Below are positions 35,071 to 50,000 of a DNA stretch of 64,000 bases, one piece after another. The stretch lies in NCBI GenBank assembly GCA_022113835.1, contig JAILWY010000011.1, forward strand, positions 8,614,501-8,678,500, in the 5' to 3' direction. The position numbers were made by a program, and so were the translations under genes. Within the stretch, counting starts at the first letter, position 1. Every line of letters begins with the position of its first letter. Source of the DNA: Atopsyche davidsoni (Eukaryota > Arthropoda > Insecta > Trichoptera > Hydrobiosidae). Under the pieces are notes generated by a model. The model did not search any database and had not been told where the DNA came from. It worked only from the letters and a program-made list of their open reading frames with translations.

Positions 35071-38000
35071 TCATTTTTTATCATTAGGAATAGTTTCAGT
35101 CAAGCAGTGCCATTGCTCGTGTCTATGATCGGGAAACTTGATGCAGTCCAGCCAATGCTTTAGTCTTTTTCCTTTGCTCGAAGCTCCGATGACCAGGCTT
35201 CCCAGGAAATCGTTTGATTTTCCGTAGTCCTTGTCCCAAACAGCAAAGGCCAGCGATTGCTTGGTGAGTTCCGTCGGTCTCGTTTCAAAGAGAAACTCTT
35301 CGTTGAATACCGGATTCAAGTTGCGCCATTTTATGGACGTTTTGTGCTTGCGATGATAAGGATCTGGATCCAGATGCCTGGAAAATAAATTACCATGTAA
35401 AATGTAATAATCAAATATTGCTTAAATTATGTTTTTTAAATAAACTTCAATAGTATGAGTAGATAAAAAAGCATAAATCTTACAATTTCACAAATGGGTC
35501 TGAGAATCCATTGCTGTCCATGGCCGGAAGGTTCCGGCAGCGACAGATGACCACGGCCAGAGACCGCTTCTTGGTGTTGTAGCAGAGAGAAACGAGAATC
35601 TGCGGTTTCATCAGCTGCTCAGAGACGTCGGCTTCAGCTGCTAGGTTCAGGGTTATGTCTTGAGTCGGTCCTCCGAATAGCGCCTCTTGGAGGGGGATCG
35701 ATGCAGAGCCCAAGATATCACAGCCATATCTGAGCAATAAATTGTATAATACGTATAAAATGCGACATTATTAAAAATGTATATCTTTAGAAAATGGACA
35801 GCGATAAATTTTCTTATAGGTTGTTAAAATTTTTGGTATTTGTTATTTATTCCAATGATATTCACGATAACTTTTTTCAACTTTGATATGCATGAAAAAA
35901 AATCTGCCCTACTAGACAATGTCATTTTAGATTTACTATACTTTGTCTATAGTTACTACAGTGACTGCGATATTCAAAATACTTTTCGGTAAGACATACA
36001 TGAAATGACAAGGAAATGTCTAAATAAGTGTTTCTTAGATTATTATGAGAGAACTTACTTGTCTTCATCGTATAGGGTGATTCGGAATGTCTTAGAGTTG
36101 ATGTCCACCTCAGTGACTCCGTAAAAAGTCACGGTTTCATTGAACTCCGGGTTTTTTGTTTTGTGAACGGTTTTCGTTCTCAGGCGATTGGAACAAGTTC
36201 CATCTGAAACAAAATTTATCACAGATAAGAGTAAACACTTTAATATTTCAGTACTTCACAATAATATATAATTATATTCTCGGTACTTGTAAAATTATAT
36301 ACCCATGAAGAATTTTCAGTTGCTTCTTGGTTAATATGAGAAATTACAATTTTAAAAATAACGATTGGAGTCTATTAGCTGGTTTGCTAAGTTCATTACC
36401 CGGCGGCAGGATCTCCAGACAGCAGTATGGGTCAGCCAAGCCCTGCAGATCAGTAGCGGGGAGCGAGCGAGCCCGCACGGCCGTGCAGTGGAGGGTGCCG
36501 GCTGCTGCGTCGTGGTGCACGCGCACCTCGGCTGAACCACAACCCTCGGGAGTCGGGCGCGCAGGTCGCGCTGAGCCGTTAGCAAGGTGGGAGGGGGATG
36601 AATCTGAAAACATAACAGATAGCTCGTCATTTTTCAAGAGCTCAATAGAAACCTCAAAAGGATTCCTGAAAGTTGTTGGAAAGTCTTGAATCTCATTGTG
36701 GACCTGATTTCGGTTAGAGATTTTCTCGGTATCTAACTTCTTTATCGCTTTCTATTGATAATTTAGTAAAACAGCCCAGGACAACAACAATTGTTATTCA
36801 AAATAAATCATTTTATATTGTCAAGGGACAAGGCATTTGGTTTGTGAAAATCCATATTATTGATGAATGAAAGGTATTTTTTATACTTCACATGAGTACC
36901 TGTATCGGACGTCGACTTACTTAATCGTCGGAATTTACGCGTTAAAGTGCCCATGTGCATATTTGCGCCCCGCTTAAGAAATATATTTGTGCATATAAGG
37001 CTACGGCCGCCCCAATAAAGACCAGAGCAGAAAACGAGTCGTTTGGGTGATCACCTCCCGCCACTGCGACCTACCTTTTTGCCATCAGCTAGTAAAGCCG
37101 AGTATCACAACTCGGCTCCCTGCGCTTGATGCTGTGCTAAAAGATAGGTCGCACAAATCCCCTGAATCCAAGACTATCAAATAAATACAGTCTTTGTACG
37201 CGAGATACGTCCCGTATAAGTACCTATAGTAGTAGTATAAAAATGCCTTTCATTCATCAGCAAATAATTTTATATTATGCTGAAAGTCAAACTCTAGTAT
37301 GCTTTGTATGAAGTCACTGGATGGCTTCTTGAAGCGTGTCATCAGAACCGTGAAGAGGATAAACCAGGGGGGTGTAGCTTCAGTCACTCCCATGTATAGC
37401 ACAACTTCGCTTGACTAGTTTGGAAAATTGTGATGGCAAACCTTGTACATATCAAGCAAGGTACCAAATCTATTAAAAAAAAATGTTTTGTATGGTTTTA
37501 TTTATGGGGGGGGGGGATTACTCTTGCTGGCGGTGCCGTAGCTGGATTCCGGCTGCGAGGAAGCGGCGCTGGCCGTGCTGGCATCCGAGCGGGCGCTGGC
37601 ACGGCTGGGAGTGCGGCGCAGGCGGGCCCCGAGACTCCCGGCACGGGCCAGGCTGAGGGCCCCCAGGCCGCGGGTCACCGGGTCGTCTTCCTCGGCCGGC
37701 TCCTGAAAGCGAACAGCAATAGTGAGGAAATGACTGCAAGACGTTCAGTCGGCTTCGGTGAGGAATGAAAACTGACCGCGAAGGCGAGGGAGGTCCGGCG
37801 CGTGTCGGCGACGCTGAGGTGGCGCGCCAGGCCGGGGGGCTCGTCCGTGTCGGTGGCGACGTCCTGCAGCGAGGCGGCCAGCCGGCCGGGGCGCCTCTCC
37901 GGCAGCACGTACTGCGGCAGCCCGCGGTAGAACCACGCCCCCGACTTCTTCCACATCTCGCGCGTCTCAGCGCACACGTTGCACAGCCACCTGTCCCTGG

Positions 38001-41000
38001 AACTTCGGACGGTGAGACACGGAAAACGAGGGGGAGACCGTGGTGGTCAGGGGGAGGACTCACGAGCGCGGGGAGGTCTCCACAGAGCAGCGCGCGCACA
38101 CGGGCTGGCGGCACGCGGAGCACGCGCGCAGGCTGCCCAGCAGGGGTGCGCGGGCCTGGCAGGCGCGGCACGAGCGCCGGCCCGTGGCCACCCCTGCTCC
38201 GGCCGGGGAGGCGCGCCTCAGGGCCTGCACGCGCTCCACCAGGCGCCCCACGCGCCGCGCCTCGGCCGCGCCCAGCGCCTCCGAGCGCCGGATCACCTGC
38301 AAGTCACACACGTGTAGGCAATCGGAGTCAGCGGGCAATGGTGGTCACCCCACACCCCATTGCAACACCAAACAAACGAGAGAGGGCGATTTTTTTGACT
38401 GTGGTGCACAAGTAAGGCATGACGACTCAATTACGATTTGACCCCCATTGCCTACATCTCCCTACCTCTCCCTTACGGGACGGATCTCGCACAAAGCAAC
38501 TGTATTTATTTGTTAGGACTGGATTTAGGGATTTGTGCTAGTATCTTTCAGCTTGGCATCAAACGCAGTGAGGCAAGTTTTCAGGCTTGACTTTACTTAG
38601 CTTATCGCAAGAAAAATATGCCGCAGTGAGGGAGGTATTGACTCAAACAACTCGTTTTCTACTCTGCCTCTATGTTGAGCTCCTTCGGGTTTATACACAC
38701 AGAAATATCACAATTACATTGGAATGCTAGGTGGCGATTTAAACATGGGTATTTTTCCCGCACCTTTTTCGGGGAGGGTCGTAAAATGCCCATTAGCGGC
38801 GCGCAAACAATATATATATCGTAAAATCATAGAATTCCTGACTAAAACATGCAGGTGGGCACTTGACCAGTAGATTCCTTTAGCGGCGCCCAAACAATAT
38901 TATCGTAAAAAAAAACCTATCGCCGACGTCCGATACACCTCCCTCACTTCAGGAGGCAAGGCACTTCGTGGTCATCATCAGCGCCGACACCGACGGATTG
39001 GGTTTGCTTCCTGAAAAATAAACGAATCCACTTCTCCCCCATTGTGGGAAAAGCTTTTACAAACCGAGAGTAGGTACTCTGTGCCACAATAGACAGAGTG
39101 AGCTCGGCTCGCTTCGGGTAGCTTGTCGGAGTAACTACAGCAAAAGTTTTAATTGAAAATGTGTTTGTACATTTTTAATTACGAAGAAACCTAATAAAAT
39201 ACGAAAATATGAAATAAATTTTAATAGAAGCTCATTAAAAAGTTATTCTTCTCTCTGTGATTTCGTTCCCTGAAACGGGCCCCAAGTTAATAATTTATTT
39301 TTCTAGAATTTTCTATCGTGAAAGCTATCGTGGATGCGGAATTTTCCGGCTGGAGGACACAGAGAGAAGATTTATTTTAAGACAACTAGGGTACACATAT
39401 TAAAAAGACATACAATATCGCCCAAGGTGAAGTTCAACAAGTATCGAAGGCTTCGTTTCCACCCTCTTGTAATGAAAACGGCCTGATTTACTGAGACGCA
39501 GATTGAAAGATCGTCCTTGAAACGCAGCCCCAAGGCCGCAGGGGTTAAATAAAACAATACGTTTTGATCTTCTTCGGAAACCCCTAAAATATTGGCACAG
39601 TGTGAAGACGAGGTGAATTAAAAAAATATATACATTTTCGCTACAACTAATTTTATAAAAATAATTTATGATTTACACTGCTAACATAAAAACGAAGTAA
39701 TTGGAATATTCTAAAGTTCACAGGTTCAATACCTGTCGCGACAGGTGAATACCAAACCGACGCAATCGCACACACGTCGTTGTACATTTGGAGTGTTATT
39801 ATTTTTCAATCTAAAACTTTGAATGGGCTACGCTTTTCTTCTCCCCGCAAAGGGGAATTTCCCGGATTAAAAATATGAAATTTCTTATACCGAAGATTAA
39901 TATTCTATCTGGATTATAAGGGAGACACAAAGCGTCTTCCCTCTTTGTCCAGCACATTTCCATTGTACTCCCCTCTCAGCTTTTTTACAAAGTAAACAGA
40001 GTGGGCAAAGATAAATCCAATTCTACCAAACATTAACAAGAGTTTCATTTTTCAAATAAATAACAATAAATAAGAATATAATAATAAAGATTTTTGAAGA
40101 TGTTTAGACAGAAATACGTAAATATCAAACTGTTCGATTTTTCACTTGGTCAGCGAGAGCTCTTTCGCCTCACAGTGGCATCTCCAAGCAGGCCGAAAAT
40201 AAGGTGCGATTCTTGCCTGTTTTTATTAGAATAATAGCTATGAAGTCTCCTCACCTCGAGGATGGCAGCTTGCTCTGCCGGGGTTAGCGGGGACACGCCT
40301 CTTGGCACGCACCAGCCGCTTCTTAACCTAAAAAAAAAAAACAGCTGTTATTTCAATTGACACGAAAATTAAGAAACCTTACTGCAATGGCTACTAGCAC
40401 CATGCCTGGTAATGGACCCGTCGACATGTACGATGGTAATTCGTATGCAAGCCCCGGACGGAGACTATATCCATGGTAATGGCGGACAGTTTAATATTTA
40501 AATGAAATATTTTGCAATGTCGGAATATTGCGCGCGGAACGCAAACGGTCCGAATACATCTCTCTGATATTAGTTCTGGGAATTTTATTAAAACAAATAT
40601 TCCGCGAATTCCGTTCGTATAACTCGCAGCGAAATTTGTATTTTATTTAACATCAACCCTGTATATATAAATATATATATATATATACTGCTTTCAAGGC
40701 AAGGCTGTAGCGGGCAACCAGCAATCGATCAGCTATCAGCAACAGGCGACTCGAATCTAACTAAGATTTATAAGTTAGTTAAACATATTGATGGGGTCCT
40801 TCAAGTTCGTCCAGAAGGTTGTTTTGTCCCTACAATAACTTCTAGAAACGAAGGCTTTGATAAATGACCCAACGACGTGTTCCCTGGAAGCCGAATGTTG
40901 CCGACTGATCACCAGATCTATATATAGCATTATGGGAAGTTACATGCGTTTTATAGAATAAGTCAAAGAAATAGTTTATAGAACCTTCCCGCTCTGACCA

Positions 41001-44000
41001 TTCTGTTGCTTGTGCATGGCTGCCATTATGTACCATGGGATCTGTAATGGAGTAGTGGACTTGGAATGGTTGTGGAGGGATGTGAGGGAAGGATTATATA
41101 ATAATGTCATTAGGCACCAGCAATACCTTTAGACGTTTCCTTCCGATATAAAACTGCGGTGTAGAAGGGCCCACTGGACTATTTTCCCTTATAGAAAACC
41201 ATGAGCACTGGCTCTTGATGAAGTTATGCGTTGTTTATTATATGAAAATATAAAAGACAACTTTGCGTAGACAATATCAAATGCAATTGAAGATTCAACC
41301 ACCGAAGGTTGAATTTTTATTTTACGGTTACCGATAAAAAAAATCAATAATCACTTTTAGTAACGATTGTAAATTACATTTAAAGCGCACAGTTATCATT
41401 TGGTTATTTTCAGGAAATTACATTTTTTAACAAAGGCTTCGATACGCCGCTGCGTTCCCATAATTACAATTGAAAGGTTATTTCCATTACTCGGGGGTAG
41501 GTTCGTATTTTATAGCTCCATTTTATTCTTGTGCTAGAAAAGTTTTATTGCCAGGGAGATAATTCTTCCCGCCGGGGTGGAATCCCAACACCCCCGACAA
41601 CGTGTCGCCACTGGCTAACGTGGCAGAGATCCATCTCAATATACGAGGCAAATCCCCGACAGGCATAAATATCAACAGCCCAATGGATATGAGACTACAA
41701 TTTTTATCACATTATTTTTTTGCTTTAAAATTGCTCTTAAAGATAACAAAAAAATATATACCGAGGAGTTTTTTTTGCTTTTCACGTTAAAATCTGCACG
41801 CCACTGGAGAAAATGAAAACCTTCAAGGTAATATATAATTATGTAAAGCATTGTTTGCATACTTGTATCTCAGTACAATTCCGGTCTTCAATTTCTCATA
41901 CGAAAATAACCTTTAACCGAAACTCGGCTAGCGATGGACACACTCGAGCATAAACAGTCGAATAATCGATTTTTACAGTTAAAAAAATAATGATTGAGCA
42001 ATTTAGAATTATATTCAATGCAATTGCAACGATTAATTAGTAGATGATTACTTATTCGTGCAGTTTCATATTTAACGATAAAACACAAACAAATTAAGTC
42101 AACATTATTTCTCTTTCGATTCACCTAGATAATTTATTGTAGTGAATAAATTATTCGAATAAAACAGTTAAAGGGAAGATTACTCGTGCATGGGTGTCAT
42201 TATGTACCCTGTGCGTGCGTAAAGGATCTGTAATGGAGTAGTGGACTTGGAATGATTGTGGAGAGATGTGCTTTGGAAGTACGTGGGGGGCTCCTACTAT
42301 TGTAAGGAGTATCAGATCTTTAAGGAAAAAATTATATAATAATGCTATTGGACAGCAGCAATAGGCACAAATTCTCTTTCCAATATAAAACTGCGGTGTA
42401 GAAGGACCCACTAGACACTAGACTATTTTCCCCATAGAAAACCACGAACACTGCCTCGGCACTAATATATGCTGAGTGAAATCGTAAAATTGGCCATTCA
42501 AAATTTTTTTATGTCAAACTAAAAAATCGATTAAAATCCGGTGATCGTTTTGCGCGATTCGAATTGGATCGATCGGGGCCATCACTGGTCCCCAGTGGCG
42601 CACGTGGGAGCTCATCCAGCAGGAGGCAGAGCAAACAAGATCCCCGCGGAGCCTGAGGCGCTCCAGACATGCCGTCTGTGTATTATTACAGGCAGTTGCG
42701 AGAACCCGTCCAATTATTTATAATAACGAAAACAATCGGATAGAGCACAGCCTCACTGCGCCACTCGACTCATCGATCACGATTTACAAGTGCGAATCTA
42801 ATTCGTCAAGCATAACCGCTTGCCGTGATTTTTGACCCACCGCACGCCACTGGTGTATAATATATTCTTCGAATGAATCGATTATTGGTAGGTTTTTCCC
42901 GCCGAGCACTCGGGACCCCGTGTGGGGCGCGGAGCCTTCCTCCATGATTGGTTTCCCCAGCGGGCGTCACGGGGGGCCTTCTATTATTTATCGATTCCAT
43001 AAAAATACACAGTTTCCCCATAGTGCTTCTATGGATTCCCCGATCTTGCTGATGGGTCGAAAGTGGGAAAGCCGTTATAAAAATAAAACAACATTGTCGC
43101 TGTCGATTGCGTCCGGCGTGTTTTTTTTGTCGTACTTCCAACGTGTCCACAGTTTTGAAACATTGAATAGATCTGAGCTGATACACGTATTATATTTAAA
43201 AAATTTGTAGATATGGCCACGAGGAAAAAGATCGCTCCCGTCTTTTCAGAATCACCATCGATATGAAGAATCAGCAAAGCAAACTTCAGTGACAGTGATG
43301 ATGAGAAGCTACCTTCACAGGTTCCATCCGAGAAGACCCATCTCCTCGCTTCATGCCCGACGGGAAGGTCTACGTCTAGGCAATAGAGTGTAGCGGCCAG
43401 TGCAAATACACCGCTACATTATTTGACTTGTTAAGCTCCGCCCCTACCGCAGGTAGAGACTTTCTAATTTTACAACAACCCAACAACCCCAGCCGCCCAT
43501 AGAGAGACGCAGGCACTCGACCAGTAACCACGTATTATTCTGTCTTGTCCAATTCATATAAATAAACGAGTACGCAAACATTTCGCCAGCCTTTTGATCT
43601 ACATCCATAATCAACAAGCAACACCACAATCGACGAGACCGTTGAACGATTTTGAGACGGACATCAAAGCAATCAACCGTGGAGTGTGAATGGCCTTGAA
43701 ATTACCTTGCTCACAAATGCAAGGTTTACACCTTTAATCTGTATAAAAAAAATATTTATTTAGTACATGTTGTTGCTGGCCGTGCACAGTGTTGACAAGT
43801 CAAAAGATACCTTCCATTCCGTGAATCGACCAAAGCAAACCGGAAACGAGTCCGAGCATGTTTGCGCCCCCCCCTCCCCTACACGTGAACGGTGAAAGGT
43901 TTTTAATGGGTTTTCAGTGCCCCCCCCTCCTCATCCCATCCTTCCTCGGTGAAACACGACCCGAGGTCCGAGCGCACCGGATATGATCCGCGCCGGCCAA

Positions 44001-47000
44001 TCCGTCGGATAATTGCCCGGTTTTCAATTTCACATCCGGGAAAAATCCTGCCCGCCAAGGTGTGAGAAAAGATTGTTTATCTGTACAGATTTCGAATCTT
44101 TTGAGATGACCCACGGTAGCGAGGCCGAAAATTAACACGGCACAACACCCGAGAACGCGGTATTTATAATTTCCTAATCAGTGACTATGCGAATGATTTG
44201 CGCCACAATAGTTTCTGACCTATCAGAGAGAAGATTTTTCTTAATTTTCGCTTTACGTATTCACTCACACTTCGTGTGTGTTTTTTTTTCTATTTTAGTT
44301 AGGTCGAATCTATCAATTCATCTTCGGTTTTATTGGTTATTACGACCTCTAATCCACTCCTGCCACTCCGCGTAGACGCGCCAGTCATTGTGGTCGAAGA
44401 CAATGCCACCCCCGATGATGAATGATGACGCACTGGGCAATTACAACTGACGATCTAGTTCAACACATTAATGCGTTTTATAATAATAATAATAATAAAA
44501 AAAACATACATTTGTTGCGGTTCGCAGGTTGTTGGGGTCGTTTTCCGGCGGTGGTGGTTGTCACGTCTGCGGGTTTTCCCGGAGGTGGTTTTGCTGCTAG
44601 ACGGAGCAGAAAAATGTCAGCCGAGGGGAGTCGAACCAAGAACCCCCCCCCTCTTTCTCCCCCCCCCCCCTCGGGCATTATATTCCCTGGAAACTGAGCC
44701 GGCCCTGTCCGGGGAGATCAAAGCTAATGCGGTTTGTGTGGAATTACCGACAGCATTCGGTCCATCATTCGATATTAATAAATTCATTATCGCTTGATAT
44801 ACTATTGCTAAGCTACCGAAATAAAAAAACATTTTTTTCCTTATTTACGCGATACATTTTATCAAATACGGATCAAACTCTCAATGAAATATTTTACTCC
44901 CGGATATTTAATTATATAAAATGGGCGGCCGTTTTTATTGATACACACAAAAAAAAGTCAGTCAAAAAAGCTTTTTACTGAAAATTCATGAAAAAAAGCT
45001 TTGTTTCCTGAAAATCATTTGCGACTAATTTTATTACTTGTTAACCGTTGTTTTAGGCTCTGTGCCTTTCAGTTCCCACAGCCTCGTAGTCTAATGCTTA
45101 GCACAGTTGATTTAGGCTTAAAGCTCTCGCTTAATAGCTTAAAGCTCTCAATTGGTGTATGGACCGTTTCTCCGTCTGAATTCGAACTAGGGGCCCTCGG
45201 CCTGTAAGGAAGTGATCTGTCCACTGCACCACGGGGCAGTCAGTATTATTTTTCATTAAATATTATGGGAATCCCCGCCGTGAGTGAGTTCGTTTTGCAG
45301 AGCGAAAATTCGATATAAATTCTGACAGAATCTTCTCACGTCAAGTTCTCCGATGGCCGCTTAGCATTTTGAGTGAAATCTATTTTGAAAGCCTCGGCCG
45401 TAGATATGTAAATGATATTCATCATATTTCTAATACCGGATATTAAAACCACTAACGTAATTAAGTATTTATTGATCTTATTGGCAAACCGCACTGTGGG
45501 TCCGACTTGAGTTCGATTGGGACATAATTAGGTAATTTTTTTATATTTTGAGTTTTATAAGTTTTATTGTATTTTTGTAGACAATTTCTATGCAAAGCAA
45601 AGGCTCATTATCAGCTTTTATTTAATATTTTTGCCGGATGAGTGTTGCCAGCTGCGGCATACAGAATCGTTATGTTCTGGGAAAAGTTTTTCTTAAAGTA
45701 GGTAAACCACGTCAATTTTTTTTAATGTGCGACATTCACAGAGCTTATGACGGTGTTCCCAGCTGCGATACAAATAATAAAAAAAAGTTATTTATAAAGT
45801 GGGTAACATTGGAATTTAAATAGTAAAATATCGTAAAAAAGATAGCATATTGCTGAATAAACCACGAAAGTTCTTGTTAATGATGACGATTGCCAGACAG
45901 CGTTTTCAGCTGAAAAAAATATAATCATTACGTTTTGAAAAAATGCATGCCAAGAAAAGTTTCTCTTAAATGTATGGAACGTGATAATTTAATGACTTCA
46001 TCTTCTTGAAGATGTTTTTAGAATAGTTTTAAGAAGAATAATAATATAAATTAGTGCTTTTTAATGCGAGCGATCTTCAGAGAGCGTGCTGCGACAAACA
46101 GGACCAATTTTAAAAATCGGTACCATGGGATTTTAATGACTTTATGTATATAATCTAGTATGGTTTTTAATAAATCACTTTAATGCGAGGCCTTTTCAAA
46201 AAGTGCCTGACGGTGTTACCAGCTGCCATAAACACGTGTTAAGGTGGGTAACATGAGATTTTAATGACTGCATAATCTAGTATAGTTTTTAGTAAACTAC
46301 TTTAATGTAGAGCTTGTCATAGAGTGCCAGACGATGTTGGCAGGTGAATTTATATAATCTAGTATAGCTTTAAGAAAAACATTGCGCTTTACTAAGAGTG
46401 CCCGACGATGTTGCCAGCTGCCACAAACACGTGTTAAAGTGGGTAACATGATATTTTAATGACTATATAACCTAGTATAGCCGTAAACAAAACATTGCGC
46501 CTTGCTAAGAGTGCCCGACGGTGTTTGCCAGCTGCCATAAATACGTATTTAAGTGGGTAACATGAGATTTTAATGACTTTGTATATATAATCCAGTATAG
46601 TTTTTAATAAACTACTTTAATGCGCTTTTCACGGAGTGGTGTGTTAAAGTGGGTAACATGAGATTATAATGACTTTGTATAATCTGGTATAGTTTTGAAT
46701 AAACTACTTTAATGTTGCGCTTTTCACGGAGTTCCCGATGGTGTTGCCAGCTACCATAAACACGTTTTTAAGTGGGTAACATGAGATTTTAATGACTTTG
46801 TATAACCTGGTATAGTTTTGAATAAACTACTTTAATGTAGCGCTTTTCACGGAGTTCCCGATGGTGTTGCCAGCTACCATAAACACGTTTTTAAGTGGGT
46901 AACATGAGATTTTAATGACTTTGTATAACCTGGTATAGTTTTTAATAAACTACTTTAATGTAGCGCTTTTCATGGAGTGCCCGGCGGTGTTGCCAGTCGC

Positions 47001-50000
47001 GATAAACATATTCCAGTGATTTGTGAGGCCCTCGTCGCCCACGCGCGAGATAGCGTTCTAAATATAACCCGTAATTACAGCGAAACTGATGCAGATCACG
47101 CGTCGCCGGGTCTCCGTAATCTATTTATACACGGCGTATCAAACTCGTGTTATCACTTGTAAAAAGCTTCTTTTATCTATACAACGTGAAGGGGAGACGC
47201 CCGAGCTCATATAATAGAAACGGGGGATCTAAAGTCGCACTACAAGCGAATGATGCAGGTAGGCAAGCTGATCGGAGCAATTGCGACGTGCTAGATCTTT
47301 GATATTCTCTTTGTTCGAAAATTATTTTAAGAAACCATGCTAGTGCTTCCAATTTTCAGATGTGCTCAAAGTCTAACATGTCTAGTGGGTAACATGAGAT
47401 TTTAATGAGTTATATAATCTAGAACGAGAAGTCTTTATTTATACCACTATGTAAGAAAGTAATGACGCAAGGGAGAAGAAAATTATAAATCAATATGAAG
47501 CGTGATGTCTCTGGGATTTGGTATAAAAATACAATAAATAGATATCAAAGATGATATTTTAAAGGGTCTCCGTCTCTTTGAACCTCTGGAATAATTTATT
47601 GCTCGAGGTAAAATGACGCAATACGTCTATAATGACCCCATGACGTGTCGTGCGTCAATAGATCATTTATTTGCGTTCTCAATCACTACAAAAGAAAAGC
47701 GTTTTATAATTATTTAAATAAGCTATTTTATTAGACAATTTAGTTAATCGAGTCATACATAAAACGACGAGAAAAATAATAATAAAAAAACTCTTTTACA
47801 ATAGAGGTGGGCTTCAAACCCACAGCTCTACGTATATCTTAGCTCTGTGCCCTTTATTCAATAATAAAAAAAATCAATGGTTTTTTTGTCATTTTATGTG
47901 TGAATCGGTAACTTAAATATTTTTTACATTAAAACGTCTGATCTGTAATCAAAACTTGTTGCGGCTTAATATTTAAAAAATACTTCCCAACCCGCTATTC
48001 ATATAATGGATTTAGATCTTTTAAATGTACAAAAAAAGATTACGATGTCATTAAAACAGAATTGACCTATTTACTAATTATTGAGACCGTTTGGGTATTT
48101 ATTGCTTATCGTAATTTTTTTTTGATTATTCTAAGCAATCTGAATGACGATCTGACGTACTTTCCTCTTCTGAAAGGTCGGGAGCCGCAAGCTAAAGATA
48201 AGCTGGTAAGCAAGCCGAAAGCTCAATTTAAGCCAACATAATCAAACCCAAGGAGAAAAAAATACCAAGTCTCATCTATTTTGAAAAACTAACTGAAAAA
48301 TAAAAATAATTAATGGGATTGTTTCACTCTGACTTGTTTCTTACACAAGCGTGTAGTTATTTTTATCTGTAATGCGTAAAGGTTAACAATTGCCCGACCA
48401 CAAACAATACGAAAATAATCTATTATCATTTAGCGGAAAAACAAGTTTGTTGTTATCAGCGACAATCTAAAATATCTATGATAAAAAGCACACCATAAAC
48501 TAACGGCGAATCGTAACGTCTTTTCCCGTTTGAATCGGACGTACATTATTGTGAAAACTAAGAAAATAAACCATTTTACAATCGTTAGACTATTGTTAAT
48601 TGACATAAAAAATCAACAATACCCAGACTTTTGCTTCCAATATAAAACTGCGGTGTAGAAGAACTCGGGGACCCACTAGACACTAGACTATTTTCCCCAT
48701 AGAACACCATGAACACTGGCTCAGTATGAGTATTAAATACCCATAGAAATGGTCGCCAACCTCATTTGAGGAGAGGCACTTGATGAAGAAGACTATTGTT
48801 ACAACGGTTCCCTCGCCAATACAAAAGCAAATGCAGAGGAGCTCCTATCAAGCTCATTCCAGTTGGAAGCATCCATCCAATTGTTACTCCATCCTACCTT
48901 GTTCGTAAATGCAAGGAATAATAGTTAGGCCAGGGGTGGCCAACCCGCGGCCCGCGAGATTCATCACACTTTTACAGAATATATTTGTTTTACAATGGCC
49001 AAAATATTGAAAAAAAAAATTATTTGTGCATAAATATATTAAAAAATTAACTGTCGAAATTATGAGAAAAAATTTACATTGATTTTTAAATAATATTCTT
49101 GCTAATAATTAATATATCATTTAAGTTTATATGTATTAGGTGAGCCACTAAGTTTTCAGGTTTCACACATAGATGGCGCTAACGACATATGTAGTCGATT
49201 TACATGTCTAAACTTATGTTTTTTTTATAGCTTAGACATCTGTCAACAATACGCAGTCATAATACCAACACATGTCGCAACGCAGTAATATTTTTTCTAA
49301 TAATGAAAATGTCGAGTTTTGTGTCAAAATAAAAACAGCATTTGCGGGAAACCTTTGCTTTTCTGGATATATAATTTTATATGTGGCTCGCAAGATCATT
49401 TGGGTTGGCCACCCCTGGGTTAGACTATGCTCACAATACGGCGTGTGACTGTCCCCTGATGCTGGCGCAAGTTGGGAGGGGATTTCTCCATTTTCGTTAT
49501 TGAGTTTGTGTAGGAAAAGATATGCAAAAAAATAATTACATTTATATAGAGATGTTACAAAAATAAATGTATAGGGTGCGCCATATTTTATGTCGGTGTG
49601 TGAATAATAAATAACTTTTTAAAAAAGTAACCGATTTCTATATAAGATATATTTTAATTTAATTTGGCCCTTTACAATTTATTTAAACTAGTTTTTGAAC
49701 GCGACGTCGATCAAGTGGCCGCCTTTATTGACCAAAGCGAAATGTGCCCCTGTTGCGATGCTCTCGGCACCAACGTTTGCCTCGAGCTCGTCACAAAAAG
49801 GAGTCAAATCCGGAGATCTGTGTGGCCAGTTTTTTGCACGTCCAGGTAATTTTCGTTGCAGAAACTGCACTGTGTTACAAACGAGAGAGATAGAGACAAG
49901 CAACAGGTCTGCAAGTGCACAACATTGCGATTGTGACGCGAGAGGTAAACAAACGGGATGGGGGCGCTCACTTGGCTCGCAGGGACAGCTGGCGGTCGTT

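Noticed and set aside
37765..38441. Long plus-strand ORFs (up to 216 codons)
   Set aside because: They are antisense shadows of GC-rich rabphilin exons 3-4, which have correct splice sites, phase and domains on the minus strand.
44422..44832. ORFs of 66-108 codons on both strands
   Set aside because: They span poly-C and short simple repeats in rabphilin intron 1; no coding character.
45630..46990. CRISPR-like array of regular repeats
   Set aside because: The whole 123-bp unit repeats, with no unique spacers; the DNA is eukaryotic. It is a minisatellite.
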